A DNA stretch of 47,905 nucleotides. Origin: Rahnella perminowiae. Its GTDB lineage: Bacteria; Pseudomonadota; Gammaproteobacteria; Enterobacterales; Enterobacteriaceae. The notes under the pieces are model-generated. The model had not been told where the DNA came from. It saw only the letters and a program-made list of their open reading frames with translations, and searched no databases. Location: positions 1 to 47,905 of the forward strand of contig NZ_JAFMOS010000640.1 in the NCBI RefSeq assembly GCF_019049755.1, in the 5' to 3' direction. Each line of letters begins with the position of its first letter. Positions within the stretch are counted from its first letter, which is position 1. Of this stretch, positions 17,986-27,622 are shown piece by piece. Position numbers and translations under genes: made by a program.

Positions 17986-19146
17986 TCAGGCTATTTTTTC
18001 TTCGACGGTTTGCTGAATCTTTCCGGGTTGATCCCAGGCATAAAATATTTTATTACGACCACTGTTTTTTGCGTTATAGAGTGAGGTATCAGCTTTACCC
18101 AGAGCCTGAATAAAGTCACCTTCCTCCAGCGCAGCCAGCCCGGCACTGACCGTGACATGTGTGGAAACTTCAGCATTAAACAAATGCGGGATATTCAGCC
18201 CGAGGACTTTATTCTGGATACGCTCAGCCATGCGAACCGCATGCTCCTGCTGAACGTTGGACATCAGCACCAGAAACTCTTCTCCGCCATAACGGACAAC
18301 CACATCCCGCGAGCGCACTGCATCGCGGATAGCGGCAGAAACACGCACCAGTGCCTGATCGCCCATCGTATGGCCATAGTTATCGTTATAGGCTTTGAAA
18401 TGGTCGATATCGAGCAACATGACGTAGTGCCCGGAGGCCTGATTAAACAGTGTTTCCAGCTTATTCTGTAACCCCCGGCGGTTGTACAGGCCGGTCAGGG
18501 GATCAAGCATACTCAGGTCGCTGAATTTTTCCCGTTCACTGTAGAGATTGGCTACCATCCTGCGCGTGAATTCGTCACTGCGCCTCAGCATCAGATGATG
18601 CAGCCACAGGCCAATCAGTGGTAATGAAACTGAGAAAAGGATACGGCCGACATGTTGAAACTCGTCCAAAAAAATCACACAAAGAGTGGAAGGTACTGCA
18701 TGCAGACAAAAAGCCAGAAAATTATCTGATAAAGCGATGGCGCTGATAAATAATATACTGAGTAAGCTGATTAAAAGATAATTTTTATCTAAATGGCTGG
18801 TTGCTTCAAAGCGGAAGGCTATTTGCCAGGCCCATAACAGGCCGACGGCAATGGAACAGATATTCAGATGGGCAGAGTAATTTTTCTTACTGAAAAAAGA
18901 AAATATCAGCCCTGAAAAACAAAGCACAAAAATCAGCACCAACGGTAATGGCGCAGGGGCTGCATTCTCTGGCGGGTAAGCCATAGAAAATAATGCTGTT
19001 GCGCTATTTAAAAAAAAGAATAGCAACATCGCCAGACGATGTTTGCTTTTAAGCAGCTCATCATAGGAATGAGATATCATCAAATTTACTCTATTTAGCT
19101 TGTGTTGTTCTGAATAGATAAAGTGCTTTAGCGCCTTGCACCGCAT
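17986..19146 (-). CDS. Membrane-anchored GGDEF diguanylate cyclase
   Basis: Makes cyclic di-GMP from two GTP at the inner membrane. The N-terminal half contains about six hydrophobic segments (from KHRLAMLLFFFLNSATALF onward) and looks like an integral-membrane sensor of MASE type, but I did not recognise the exact family. The C-terminal GGDEF domain has LDPLTGLYNRRGL, DIDHFKAYNDNYGH, and an intact active-site GGEEF. RSRD stands five residues before GGEEF, so a product-inhibition I-site (RxxD) is present. Enzymatic activity is therefore likely. The ATG at 19146 is chosen because AGGA lies 7 nt upstream. An ATG at 19080 (MISHSYDELL) is a credible alternative, and the frame stays open to 19200. 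No phosphodiesterase partner is adjacent. Confidence 0.85.
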   Translation of the reverse strand: MRCKALKHFIYSEQHKLNRVNLMISHSYDELLKSKHRLAMLLFFFLNSATALFSMAYPPENAAPAPLPLVLIFVLCFSGLIFSFFSKKNYSAHLNICSIAVGLLWAWQIAFRFEATSHLDKNYLLISLLSILFISAIALSDNFLAFCLHAVPSTLCVIFLDEFQHVGRILFSVSLPLIGLWLHHLMLRRSDEFTRRMVANLYSEREKFSDLSMLDPLTGLYNRRGLQNKLETLFNQASGHYVMLLDIDHFKAYNDNYGHTMGDQALVRVSAAIRDAVRSRDVVVRYGGEEFLVLMSNVQQEHAVRMAERIQNKVLGLNIPHLFNAEVSTHVTVSAGLAALEEGDFIQALGKADTSLYNAKNSGRNKIFYAWDQPGKIQQTVEEKIA

Positions 19147-19341
19147 AATTATCCTAAACGGGCAGGCTAATAGTACTAATATGTAATTATTAGAATACAA
19201 TAAATATCGTTTTTAAGTGACTGTCTTAATGGAGACTTTACGGGTTTGGTTTAACCGCCCCAAAACTAGCACTTTTGCTGTCAGGTGTCACCCAAACGAA
19301 GAGCGTGACCGCAAATAGGTGGTAAATGAGAAAAAATCCTA

Positions 19342-19369
19342 TATGATATTGGTTCTCATTATCATTATT
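19342..19369 (+). promoter_or_regulatory. Fur box and -10 element upstream of the yjjZ-like gene
   Basis: Positions 19351-19369, read on the minus strand, match the 19-bp Fur consensus at 14 positions, with an uninterrupted core ATAATGATAAT. It lies just downstream of a -10-like TATGAT (19342-19347) and 13 bp before the start codon. This is where Fur with iron would block transcription. Confidence 0.7.
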
Positions 19370-19381
19370 TGGAGCAGGGTT

Positions 19382-19666
19382 ATGATTCCGGCAATTGTCA
19401 TAGCATGTGGGATCTGGGCGGTTGTAGGGATGTTTGGTAAACGTCTCACCAGCGGCTGGGGGATATTATTGCCTTGCGCACTGATGCCGCTGCTTGCCCT
19501 GACACATATGTCACTCGATCAGTTGCGTATGCTGATCGTGGTTGCGATGCTGGTCACACTGGGCATGCTTTTTCACCGCACATTACGCCATTATATGTTG
19601 CTGCCATCATTCATGGCGCTGGCAGGCAGTCTGGCTGCGGTAACGTTGAATTTTACTATTTTGTAA
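19382..19666 (+). CDS. yjjZ: Small membrane protein of the DUF1435 family (YjjZ-like)
   Basis: 94-residue protein with three to four predicted membrane segments, function unknown. LTSGWGILLPCALMPLL and HRTLRHYMLLPSFMALAGS resemble the E. coli YjjZ motifs, as I recall them, and the position beside the leuQPV tRNA genes agrees. The ATG at 19382 has GGAG 7 nt upstream. A longer frame from GTG at 19319 would place the Fur box inside the gene and has no good binding site, so it is rejected. The Fur box predicts induction under iron limitation. Homology is moderate; the symbol is by motif and synteny. Confidence 0.75.
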   Translation: MIPAIVIACGIWAVVGMFGKRLTSGWGILLPCALMPLLALTHMSLDQLRMLIVVAMLVTLGMLFHRTLRHYMLLPSFMALAGSLAAVTLNFTIL

Positions 19667-19778
19667 TATAAGGATTTTGAGATGAAAAACAGGAGACACA
19701 GTAAAGCTGCCGGTCTTTTTTATTTTTTGAAACTGAAAGAAGTATCGCAGGAAGGAAAAGCTGAGGAGCATAATCACG

Positions 19779-19865
19779 TGGTGCGAAGAGAGGGACTTGA
19801 ACCCTCACGTCCGTAAGGACACTAACACCTGAAGCTAGCGCGTCTACCAATTCCGCCACCTTCGC
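19779..19865 (-). tRNA. tRNA-Leu(CAG), copy 3 of the array
   Basis: 87 nt including the encoded CCA. The gene reads GCGAAGGTGGCGGAATTGG at the 5' end, has the anticodon CAG in the loop after GCTAGCTT, a long class II variable arm with TCCTTACGGA, and the T arm GGGTTCAAGTCCC. It is the last of three tandem genes transcribed leftwards. Confidence 0.95.
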
Positions 19866-19906
19866 ACAGATGATTTCTGCTTACTGCTGATTTATAGTTG
19901 CCGGAG

Positions 19907-19992
19907 TGGTGCGAAGGGAGGGACTCGAACCCTCACATCCGAAGGACACTAACACCTGAAGCTAGCGCGTCTACCAATTCCGCCACCATCGC
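19907..19992 (-). tRNA. tRNA-Leu(CAG), copy 2 of the array
   Basis: 86 nt including CCA, the same anticodon loop as its neighbours. The 5' end is GCGATGG, paired with CCTTCGC, which leaves a U-U mismatch at acceptor pair 5-68. The variable arm is one nucleotide shorter (TCC TTC GGA) than in the copy at 19779. Confidence 0.94.
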
Positions 19993-20028
19993 GTACCGTG
20001 CCGGGCAATATAAATCTTGTGATTGTAT

Positions 20029-20114
20029 TGGTGCGAAGGGAGGGACTCGAACCCTCACATCCAAAGGACACTAACACCTGAAGCTAGCGCGTCTACCAAT
20101 TCCGCCACCATCGC
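20029..20114 (-). tRNA. tRNA-Leu(CAG), copy 1 of the array (promoter-proximal)
   Basis: 86 nt including CCA. It differs from the copy at 19907 mainly in the variable-arm loop (TCC TTT GGA). It has the same GCGATGG acceptor with a U-U mismatch at pair 5-68. It is the first gene after the promoter at 20185-20212. Confidence 0.94.
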
Positions 20115-20175
20115 GTTCCAATTGATTACTGTGTTGACGCATTCATCGGAATGTCATCAGCAAGTAACACAACCA

Positions 20176-20212
20176 CGGGGGCGAATTCTAGAGATTTTCC
20201 CACAGGCGTCAA
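20176..20212 (-). promoter_or_regulatory. Promoter of the tRNA-Leu array
   Basis: On the minus strand: TTGACG (20207-20212), a 16-bp spacer, TAGAAT (20185-20190), then a GC-rich discriminator CGCCCCC (20176-20182). This combination is typical of stringently controlled stable-RNA promoters. The first tRNA gene begins about 65 bp downstream. Confidence 0.8.
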
Positions 20213-20308
20213 TAGTTATTTCCCCCATTACGGACGTTTGATGTAAAAAACAGCATATTCAGGATGAATGGTTCAATGCCACAGAGAGTCATCAGGTTAA
20301 TCGATGGT

Positions 20309-21247
20309 TTAATCAACGGTTTTTCCAATAATGCGGTTCTGGCTCAGCGGATCAGCAGGGACGGAAAACAGCGCGATCAGCCAGTCCAGCAGCACGCGGA
20401 TCCTCGGTGCCAGAAAACGGCCGGGCGGATACATGATGTATAACGGCATCGGTGGCGGAAGATACTGATGCAGTACTTCCACCAGTTCTCCCTGTGCCAG
20501 TTCCTGCGTCATCGCCAGTTCCGATGCCTGAATCAGCCCAAAGCCCGCTTTTGCGGCGGCGACATACGCGTCAGCGCCGCTAACGGTCAGTTTGCTGGCG
20601 AGCTGACACTTTTCAATCTTTCCGGCAGTCACAAACTCCAGATGCGACTCTGTCCGCTGGTGGGCAAAGAAATAGCCCACGGCCTGATGCCCGGTGAGAT
20701 CATCCGGCGTCTGCGGCGCACCGAATTCCGCTAAATAGCCGGGAGAGGCGCAGGTAATTTGTTTCAAATCCGCCAGATGGCGTGACTGCAAATTATCATC
20801 TTCTGCAGGCCACGCGCGCACCACACAATCTACCCCCTGATCGAGCAGATTGATGGCGTTATCATTGGCACTGACGCTCAGGGTTATCTGCGGATAGCGC
20901 TGGTAAAACGCTGGCAGCGCGGGGATCACCTTCGCACGTGCCAGTGAATGGGGCATGTCGATGCGGACAATGCCTGCGGGCTGGGTTTTGTGATGCGCAA
21001 ACAGAGCGTCCGATTCTTCCAGCGCCGAAATCAATTGCAGACAGCGTTGATAATAGATTTTGCCTTCGTCAGTGATTTTGACCTGGCGTGTCGTGCGCAG
21101 AAACAGGCGGACACCCAGTCGCTGTTCCAGACGTTTCAGGGTGGTACTGACCGTGGCGCGTGGCACATTAAGATCTTCTGCCGCCCGGCTGAAACTTTCC
21201 AGTTCGGCAATGCGGATGAAGGTTTTCATCGCCTGAATGTGATCCAT
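20309..21247 (-). CDS. LysR-family transcriptional regulator
   Basis: 312-residue LysR regulator. The N-terminal winged helix-turn-helix (MDHIQAMKTFIRIAELESFS then RAAEDLNVPRATVSTTLKRLE, residues 1-41) is typical of the subgroup that represses or activates a divergent oxidoreductase gene. The C-terminal effector domain begins near residue 90 with PAGIVRIDMP. The start at 21247 gives the canonical LysR N-terminus; upstream in-frame codons lie in the divergent promoter region. The gene faces an aldo/keto reductase across 124 bp and probably controls it. Confidence 0.85.
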   Translation of the reverse strand: MDHIQAMKTFIRIAELESFSRAAEDLNVPRATVSTTLKRLEQRLGVRLFLRTTRQVKITDEGKIYYQRCLQLISALEESDALFAHHKTQPAGIVRIDMPHSLARAKVIPALPAFYQRYPQITLSVSANDNAINLLDQGVDCVVRAWPAEDDNLQSRHLADLKQITCASPGYLAEFGAPQTPDDLTGHQAVGYFFAHQRTESHLEFVTAGKIEKCQLASKLTVSGADAYVAAAKAGFGLIQASELAMTQELAQGELVEVLHQYLPPPMPLYIMYPPGRFLAPRIRVLLDWLIALFSVPADPLSQNRIIGKTVD

Positions 21248-21266
21248 AACGTTCTCAGTGATTGTT

Positions 21267-21289
21267 TGCAATTTATGAACAGTGTTGCA
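21267..21289. promoter_or_regulatory. Candidate LysR operator between regulator and aldo/keto reductase
   Basis: Dyad TGCAA-N13-TTGCA within the 124-bp divergent spacer, 20 bp from the regulator start. LysR-type sites are dyads in this position, but no binding data can be read from sequence. Confidence 0.3.
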
Positions 21290-21371
21290 CGTTTTTGCTG
21301 ATTTATCTTTCCTGAAAGAACAACCACACTTAATCCGATTACTTCTCACTCTGTGTCATAAGGAAAATCCG

Positions 21372-22364
<993 letters not shown>

Positions 22365-22368
22365 CTGA

Positions 22369-23415
22369 TTAACGTTTTTTCTTTTTCAGATCGCGCGGCG
22401 GACGTCCACGTACGGCCCGGTACACCTTGAAGCGACCGTTTTGTGCCAGTACTTCGTGGCTGCCAAAGGTGTCATCAAGCAGGGCGGCGTAAGGCAGGAA
22501 GGCGTTCGCCACAATGCGCAGTTCGCCGCCGATATTCAGATGACTTACCGCACCACGGATCAACTGCTCCGCCGCCGTCAGGCTGGTTTGCAGACCTTCG
22601 TGGAATGGCGGGTTGGAGATGATCATATCGAAACGACCGGCAATGTCGGAATAGACGTTGCTGGCGATGACTTCGCCCGGCAAATCGTTCGCCGCCAGTG
22701 TAGCGCGGCTGGCTTCAATAGCGGCCGCGCTCACATCACTGAGCGTGATTTTCATCTTCGGCGAGTACATGGCCAGCACAGAAGCCAGCACGCCGGAACC
22801 ACAGGCGACATCCAGCACTTTACCTTTAACCGGTTCTTCGAAGCTGTTGATCAGCAACAGGCTTCCGCTGTCCAGACCTTCCCGGCTGAAGACGCCCGGC
22901 AGGGTTTTAATGGTCACTTCTTCGACCATGTACTGATCCCACCAGCCATCAGCATCAAACTCAGGCTGCTTTTCCAGACGGCCATGGTACAAACCGCAAC
23001 GACGCGCACTGTCGATTTTGCTCAGTTCGCACAGACCTTCGAGCGTGGTTTCCGCGCTGCGCACACCACTGCGGTTTTCACCGATGACAAACACATCAAT
23101 GCCAACTGGCAAGTGTGACAGTAAGTTGAATAGCTGGAATTTTGCTTCCAGTTTGCTCTTTGGCCAGTAATAGACGAGCACATCGCACGGCGCGATGAAT
23201 TCAGCGTCAGCAACTAAGCCAAACTGAACGTTTTCTCCCAGCGCTTTGCTGAGCATCTGCCAGTGGTGATACATATTGGTGTGGACGCGAACTTCTTCGG
23301 CGTCAATTTCAGCAGGCAGGCTGTCTTGTAAGTCACCGGCGAACAGGACGCGGCGGCCTTCAAATTCTTCGCTGTGGCGCAGTATGACTTCACTGGCCGG
23401 AGTTAATGCAGACAT
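22369..23415 (-). CDS. rsmC: 16S rRNA (guanine(1207)-N2)-methyltransferase
   Basis: SAM-dependent methyltransferase for G1207 of 16S rRNA. The 348 residues form a duplicated fold. The degenerate N-terminal half holds [14 protein letters not shown] and [14 protein letters not shown]. The catalytic C-terminal half has the SAM motif [15 protein letters not shown] and the active motif NPPF (SNPPFHEG). The basic tail ends in KKKKR. ATG at 23415 gives MSALTPASE like E. coli; an upstream TTG at 23433 is rejected. Synteny with the leu tRNA genes and holD supports the name. Confidence 0.94.
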   Translation of the reverse strand: MSALTPASEVILRHSEEFEGRRVLFAGDLQDSLPAEIDAEEVRVHTNMYHHWQMLSKALGENVQFGLVADAEFIAPCDVLVYYWPKSKLEAKFQLFNLLSHLPVGIDVFVIGENRSGVRSAETTLEGLCELSKIDSARRCGLYHGRLEKQPEFDADGWWDQYMVEEVTIKTLPGVFSREGLDSGSLLLINSFEEPVKGKVLDVACGSGVLASVLAMYSPKMKITLSDVSAAAIEASRATLAANDLPGEVIASNVYSDIAGRFDMIISNPPFHEGLQTSLTAAEQLIRGAVSHLNIGGELRIVANAFLPYAALLDDTFGSHEVLAQNGRFKVYRAVRGRPPRDLKKKKR

Positions 23416-23528
23416 CAGGGTGTGGCTCCTCAAGGATTAGCGGGCGATTATAGAGGTTTATTGGCGCATGTTCGATGTGTTTGCTAGCATAGCCGGGCTT
23501 TTCGTACTTCAACCGGCAGGGAACAGGC

Positions 23529-23942
23529 ATGGCATCCAGACGAGATACGCTGTTACAACAACTGGGCATTACCCAGTGGACGCTGCGCCGGCCTGCTGTA
23601 TTACAAGGCGAAGTGGCGGTCAGTCTGCCTGCGGAAACCCAGTTGCTGATTGTTGCCGCTGTTCCGCCAGCGGAGGATGATCCGCTGGTCAGGGATGTTT
23701 TGCGCAGCCTGGCGCTGACAGAATCACAAGTTTACCGCCTGACACCTGAACAGGTCACTATGTTACCTGAAGATACCCGCTGCAATATCTGGCGACTGGG
23801 GTTAAGCGAACCGCTGACTCTTGCTGGCCCGCAGCTCTCCAGTCCGGCCCTGGCCGAACTCTATCAAGACGCCGGCGCCAAACGTGCGCTCTGGCAGCAG
23901 ATCTGTGAAAATGAACAACATTTCTATCCTGACGCCCGCTGA
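23529..23942 (+). CDS. holD: DNA polymerase III psi subunit
   Basis: Clamp-loader accessory subunit that links the chi subunit and SSB to the tau/gamma complex. The 137-residue product is collinear with E. coli HolD: RRDTLLQQLGITQWTLRRP near the N-terminus and WRLGLSEPLTLAGPQLSSPA in the middle. The conserved end is ALWQQICENEQHF. It overlaps rimI by 32 bp, as in E. coli, so the two are probably co-translated. The promoter region lies between it and divergent rsmC. Confidence 0.93.
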   Translation: MASRRDTLLQQLGITQWTLRRPAVLQGEVAVSLPAETQLLIVAAVPPAEDDPLVRDVLRSLALTESQVYRLTPEQVTMLPEDTRCNIWRLGLSEPLTLAGPQLSSPALAELYQDAGAKRALWQQICENEQHFYPDAR

Positions 23943-24354
23943 TCTTCCCCGTGCATTTGCCATCGAACAAGCCAGTCATGCCTTTCCGTGGACTGAAAAT
24001 ACGCTTGCCAGCAATCAGGGCGAACGCTACCTGAACCTTAAAATCATGCAGGGCGAGGTGATGGCGGGATTTGCGATTACCCAAATTGTTCTCGACGAAG
24101 CCACCTTGTTTAATATCGCTATCGATCCGGCTTTTCAGCGACAGGGCTTAGGTCGCAGGTTGCTGGAAGAAGTGATACAACAGCTTGAGCAGAAAGATGT
24201 TTTTACGTTATGGCTTGAAGTCCGTGCTTCCAACGCCAAAGCTATCGCGCTGTATGAAAGCCTCGGTTTTAATGAACTCTCCGTTCGCCGTAATTACTAT
24301 CCCGCCGCACAAGGCCGCGAAGATGCCATCATGATGGCGTTGCCGCTGGGCTGA
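23911..24354 (+). CDS. rimI: Ribosomal protein S18 N-acetyltransferase
   Basis: GNAT acetyltransferase acting on the N-terminal Ala of ribosomal protein S18. The ATG at 23911 gives MNNISILTPADLPRAFAIEQ and a 147-residue product. Acetyl-CoA-binding motif A is QRQGLGRRLLEE, and LWLEVRASNAKAIALYESLG is the GNAT motif B region. The NYYP ending is also conserved. A longer in-frame start at 23821 is a read-through of the holD overlap and rejected. It is normally followed by yjjG in E. coli; that gene is missing here. Confidence 0.92.
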   Translation: MNNISILTPADLPRAFAIEQASHAFPWTENTLASNQGERYLNLKIMQGEVMAGFAITQIVLDEATLFNIAIDPAFQRQGLGRRLLEEVIQQLEQKDVFTLWLEVRASNAKAIALYESLGFNELSVRRNYYPAAQGREDAIMMALPLG

Positions 24355-24358
24355 AAGA

Positions 24359-24520
24359 ATGGGGGTACCCAGGTCTGCCGTTAAAGTGCATCCTGATGAA
24401 GCCATTGAAATTGCGCGTGAAAGCTGGCCAGATTTGCTTACGGAGTTACCGATGCTTGAAGAACATAAAATAGTTCTGCGAGAACACTGGGCCGCACTTT
24501 CAACCGACTTCCGTTTCTAA
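24359..24520 (+). pseudogene. Short open frame after rimI, possible gene remnant
   Basis: A 53-codon frame from the ATG at 24359 to the TAA at 24520, too short to judge reliably. It reads MGVPRSAVKVHPDEA, then a helical acidic stretch ending LREHWAALSTDFRF. It has no convincing ribosome binding site, since it starts 4 bp after the rimI stop. The amino acid usage looks like real protein rather than a shadow. It may be the 3' end of a decayed gene. I do not recognise the family. It occupies the place of yjjG in E. coli but does not resemble that enzyme as I remember it. Confidence 0.3.
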
Positions 24521-24685
24521 CGCGCTCTCTTAGTCACACCATACAAAAAAACCATTGATTGCCCATACCGTCTAAATCAGTGAAAATAGCCGGCTATAAC
24601 TTTTATTACCGCTTTGCCTGACGTCACCTTCTGACGTGATGTGAAATCCTATGCAGGGCGGACCAACAGCAGAAACGTGAAAAAC

Positions 24686-26275
24686 ATGTCTCCAAGTGAA
24701 TACGCCCTTGAAGTGGCTAAGCGCCGCACATTTGCCATCATCTCTCACCCCGATGCCGGTAAAACCACCATTACTGAAAAAGTTCTGTTATTCGGACAGG
24801 CCATTCAAACCGCCGGTACAGTAAAAGGCCGTGGCTCCAGCCATCACGCCAAATCCGACTGGATGGAAATGGAAAAACAACGTGGTATTTCCATCACCAC
24901 GTCCGTGATGCAGTTCCCGTACAAGCAGTGTCTGGTTAACCTGCTCGACACCCCAGGGCACGAAGACTTCTCCGAAGATACCTACCGTACGCTGACCGCC
25001 GTTGACTGCTGTCTGATGGTGATCGATGCCGCAAAAGGTGTCGAAGATCGTACCCGTAAACTGATGGAAGTCACCCGTCTGCGCGATACGCCGATCCTGA
25101 CTTTTATGAACAAACTCGACCGTGACATCCGTGACCCGATGGAAGTGATGGACGAAGTGGAGCGTGAGCTGAAAATCGCCTGCTCTCCGATTACCTGGCC
25201 AATCGGCTGCGGTAAATTGTTCAAAGGGGTTTATCACCTTTATAAAGACGAAGTGTATCTGTACCAGACCGGTAAAGGTCACACCATTCAGGAAGTTCGC
25301 GTGGTCAAAGGCCTGAACAATCCTGAGCTGGATGCTGCCGTTGGCGAAGATCTGGCCGCACAATTGCGTGATGAGCTGGAACTGGTGCAGGGCGCGTCGC
25401 ATGAATTCGACCATGAGGCTTTCCTGCAGGGCGAACTGACACCGGTCTTCTTCGGTACGGCACTCGGTAACTTTGGTGTTGACCATATGCTCGACGGTCT
25501 GGTGGACTGGGCGCCTGCGCCGATGCCACGTAAAACTGACCTGCGCGAAGTGAAAGCCGATGATGAGAAATTCACCGGTTTTGTTTTCAAAATTCAGGCC
25601 AACATGGACCCGAAACACCGTGACCGCGTGGCGTTCATGCGAGTGGTGTCCGGTAAATATGAAAAAGGCATGAAACTGCGTCAGGTGCGTACCGGCAAAG
25701 ATGTAGTGATTTCCGATGCGCTGACCTTTATGGCCGGAGACCGTTCGCACGTTGAAGAAGCCTATCCGGGCGACATCATTGGTCTGCATAACCACGGCAC
25801 AATTCAGATTGGCGACACCTTTACTCAGGGTGAGAACATGAAATTCACCGGCATTCCTAACTTTGCCCCTGAACTGTTCCGTCGTATTCGTCTGCGTGAC
25901 CCGCTGAAACAGAAACAGTTGCTGAAAGGGCTGGTACAGCTTTCAGAGGAAGGCGCGGTACAGGTCTTCCGTCCGATTGCCAACAACGATTTAATCGTCG
26001 GTGCGGTCGGGGTGTTGCAGTTTGAAGTGGTGGTGGCGCGTCTGAAAAGCGAATACAACGTGGAAGCGATTTATGAATCTGTGAACGTCTCGACTGCCCG
26101 TTGGGTTGAATGCAGTGACGTGAAGAAATTCGAAGAATTTAAACGCAAAAATGAAACCAATCTGGCGCTCGATGGTGGTGATAATTTAGCGTACATCGCA
26201 CCAACAATGGTGAACCTGAATCTGGCGTCTGAGCGTTATCCGGAAGTTAAATTCCGCAAAACCCGCGAACATTAA
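24686..26275 (+). CDS. prfC: Peptide chain release factor RF3
   Basis: Translational GTPase that recycles RF1 and RF2 from the ribosome. The ATG at 24686 gives 529 residues, the E. coli length. An upstream in-frame ATG at 24641 adds 15 non-homologous residues. G-domain motifs are HPDAGKTT (21-28), DTPGHED (88-94) and NKLDRD. The switch I/II region [10 protein letters not shown] is intact. The C-terminal domains II-III include [22 protein letters not shown] and [20 protein letters not shown]. No strong Shine-Dalgarno is visible before the ATG. A clear terminator follows. Confidence 0.96.
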   Translation: MSPSEYALEVAKRRTFAIISHPDAGKTTITEKVLLFGQAIQTAGTVKGRGSSHHAKSDWMEMEKQRGISITTSVMQFPYKQCLVNLLDTPGHEDFSEDTYRTLTAVDCCLMVIDAAKGVEDRTRKLMEVTRLRDTPILTFMNKLDRDIRDPMEVMDEVERELKIACSPITWPIGCGKLFKGVYHLYKDEVYLYQTGKGHTIQEVRVVKGLNNPELDAAVGEDLAAQLRDELELVQGASHEFDHEAFLQGELTPVFFGTALGNFGVDHMLDGLVDWAPAPMPRKTDLREVKADDEKFTGFVFKIQANMDPKHRDRVAFMRVVSGKYEKGMKLRQVRTGKDVVISDALTFMAGDRSHVEEAYPGDIIGLHNHGTIQIGDTFTQGENMKFTGIPNFAPELFRRIRLRDPLKQKQLLKGLVQLSEEGAVQVFRPIANNDLIVGAVGVLQFEVVVARLKSEYNVEAIYESVNVSTARWVECSDVKKFEEFKRKNETNLALDGGDNLAYIAPTMVNLNLASERYPEVKFRKTREH

Positions 26276-26302
26276 TTCTTCTATTATCAGGTTCTGAAAC
26301 AG

Positions 26303-26330
26303 AAAGACGGCAAATTGGCCGTCTTTTTTT
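26303..26330 (+). terminator. Terminator after prfC
   Basis: Stem AAGACGGC with a 6-nt loop (AAATTG) and its 8-nt complement, then TTTTTTTT. Strong Rho-independent form, 27 bp after the stop codon. Confidence 0.9.
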
Positions 26331-26707
26331 TCGCCTTTCGCCTGCCCGGAACAGTTTATCCTCTTACCCTCCCTGATTATTTAATCACCGCCCTGGCTGA
26401 AAAATGGGCGCAAACCGCCCCCGGCACTAAGACTTGTCTGCATTAGAGGCCATATTCGACGATCTCCCTACTAATCTGATCATTCTTGACTATATTAAAT
26501 GTGTGTTCAGGACGGGTGGCTTAAAGCACTACTTTGAAGTTACGTTGCAGAGTGTTATGTCGTATGGCGATCATAAGCCAGAATAAAACGATGTACTCTG
26601 CTACAAGGAAAGTAAAAACAGCAGCAATACAATTTGTTAGAAGGCGTCACCAAGAATGTGACGTGTAGAGCCGCAATCAAGGCTCATAAACCGAAAGGAA
26701 GAAATCG
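26331..26707 (+). promoter_or_regulatory. Long upstream region and leader of osmY
   Basis: About 375 bp without a supported gene. CTATATTAA around 26490-26498 resembles an RpoS-type extended -10, which would leave a leader of about 200 nt. In that leader two small hairpins occur: CGTCAC/GTGACG (26645-26663) and GAGCC/GGCTC (26668-26685). The binding site AAAGGAAGAAA precedes the ATG. RpoS and osmotic control are known for osmY in E. coli; here they are inferred. Confidence 0.45.
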
Positions 26708-27301
26708 ATGAAAAATTCTAAATTTGCCTATTCCATGATGGCTGTAGTTCTGGGTACCGCACTGATGAGCGGTAGCGCTTTGGCTGCAACGACGACTACA
26801 GATAGCGCAGGTGCAAAAATCGATAGTTCCATGAAGAAAGTTGATAACTACATGGGCGACAGTGCCATCACAGCAAAAGTGAAAAGTGCTCTGGTAGATG
26901 ATAAAGCGATTAAAAGCAACGATATCTCCGTCACGACCAATTCCGGCGTTGTCACGCTGAGCGGTTTTGTGGGTTCACAGGCTGAAGCTGAGCAGGCTGT
27001 GGCAGTAGCCACTAAAGTTGAAGGTGTTAAATCCGTCAGCGACAAACTGCATACCAAAGACAGCAAAGATCAAAGCGTTAAAGGCTATGCCGGTGACAGC
27101 GCGACCACGGCCTCTGTAAAAGCTAAATTGCTGGCCGATGACATCGTCCCATCACGTAACGTGAAAGTTGAAACCACCGACGGCGTGGTACAGCTTTCCG
27201 GTAACGTGAAAGATCAGGCACAGTCTGACCGTGCTGAAAGCGTCGCCAAAACCGTTGATGGCGTGAAAAGCGTCAAAAATGATCTGAAAGTCGCACCGTA
27301 A
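26708..27301 (+). CDS. osmY: Periplasmic osmotically induced BON-domain protein OsmY
   Basis: Exported protein of 197 residues with chaperone-like or envelope-protective roles. A Sec signal peptide ([20 protein letters not shown] onward) ends at SALA-A, about residue 27. Two BON domains follow, about residues 50-110 and 125-195. Each has the pattern [46 protein letters not shown] and VEGVKSV/VDGVKSV. A flexible charged linker joins them. Length and layout match E. coli OsmY (about 201). It stands alone between two terminators. Confidence 0.94.
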   Translation: MKNSKFAYSMMAVVLGTALMSGSALAATTTTDSAGAKIDSSMKKVDNYMGDSAITAKVKSALVDDKAIKSNDISVTTNSGVVTLSGFVGSQAEAEQAVAVATKVEGVKSVSDKLHTKDSKDQSVKGYAGDSATTASVKAKLLADDIVPSRNVKVETTDGVVQLSGNVKDQAQSDRAESVAKTVDGVKSVKNDLKVAP

Positions 27302-27328
27302 CGATCATCTGCTGTAGCTGTTGTCTAT

Positions 27329-27360
27329 AGCGCCCTCCTCAGGGCAGGGCGCTTTATTTT
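27329..27360 (+). terminator. Terminator after osmY
   Basis: Stem AGCGCCCT / AGGGCGCT with a 9-nt loop, followed by TTATTTT, 28 bp after the stop. Confidence 0.85.
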
Positions 27361-27622
27361 CGGAATAACGCATAACTATATTTATTTATGTGCCTGCTGA
27401 ATATTCGGGATGAACGGAATTGCCTGCAGTTGGGAAAAATATCGTGTCGGAAACGCTAACACTTTCATTTTTCGACTACCTTTATTAAGTAATTCGTTTT
27501 TTTGTTACTGGCTGTAGCCGGTTGATAAAGCGTCAGAAGGCAATATTTCACAGTGAGTCCGGCCCGAGGCGGGGCACAACCTTTTAAAATGGCAAAGTGA
27601 AAATAGGGTAAAGGAGAAGCTT
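27361..27622 (+). other. Gene-free stretch upstream of ytjA
   Basis: About 260 bp, AT-rich in the first half, with no supported gene. It must hold the ytjA promoter, but I could not choose a -10/-35 pair with confidence. AAGGAG lies 6 nt before the ytjA ATG. Confidence 0.4.

Noticed and set aside
19319-19381. Longer N-terminus for the yjjZ-like protein
   Set aside because: It would put the Fur box inside the coding sequence, and the ATG at 19382 has the better binding site and family fit.
19667-19778. Terminator of the tRNA-Leu array
   Set aside because: I searched the minus strand after the last tRNA gene. The T-rich stretch is interrupted and no good stem precedes it, so none was listed.
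24788-25795. A 335-codon open frame on the minus strand inside prfC
   Set aside because: It is a shadow of the highly conserved prfC coding sequence. Its translation has no recognisable domain and no start signal, and prfC covers it fully.
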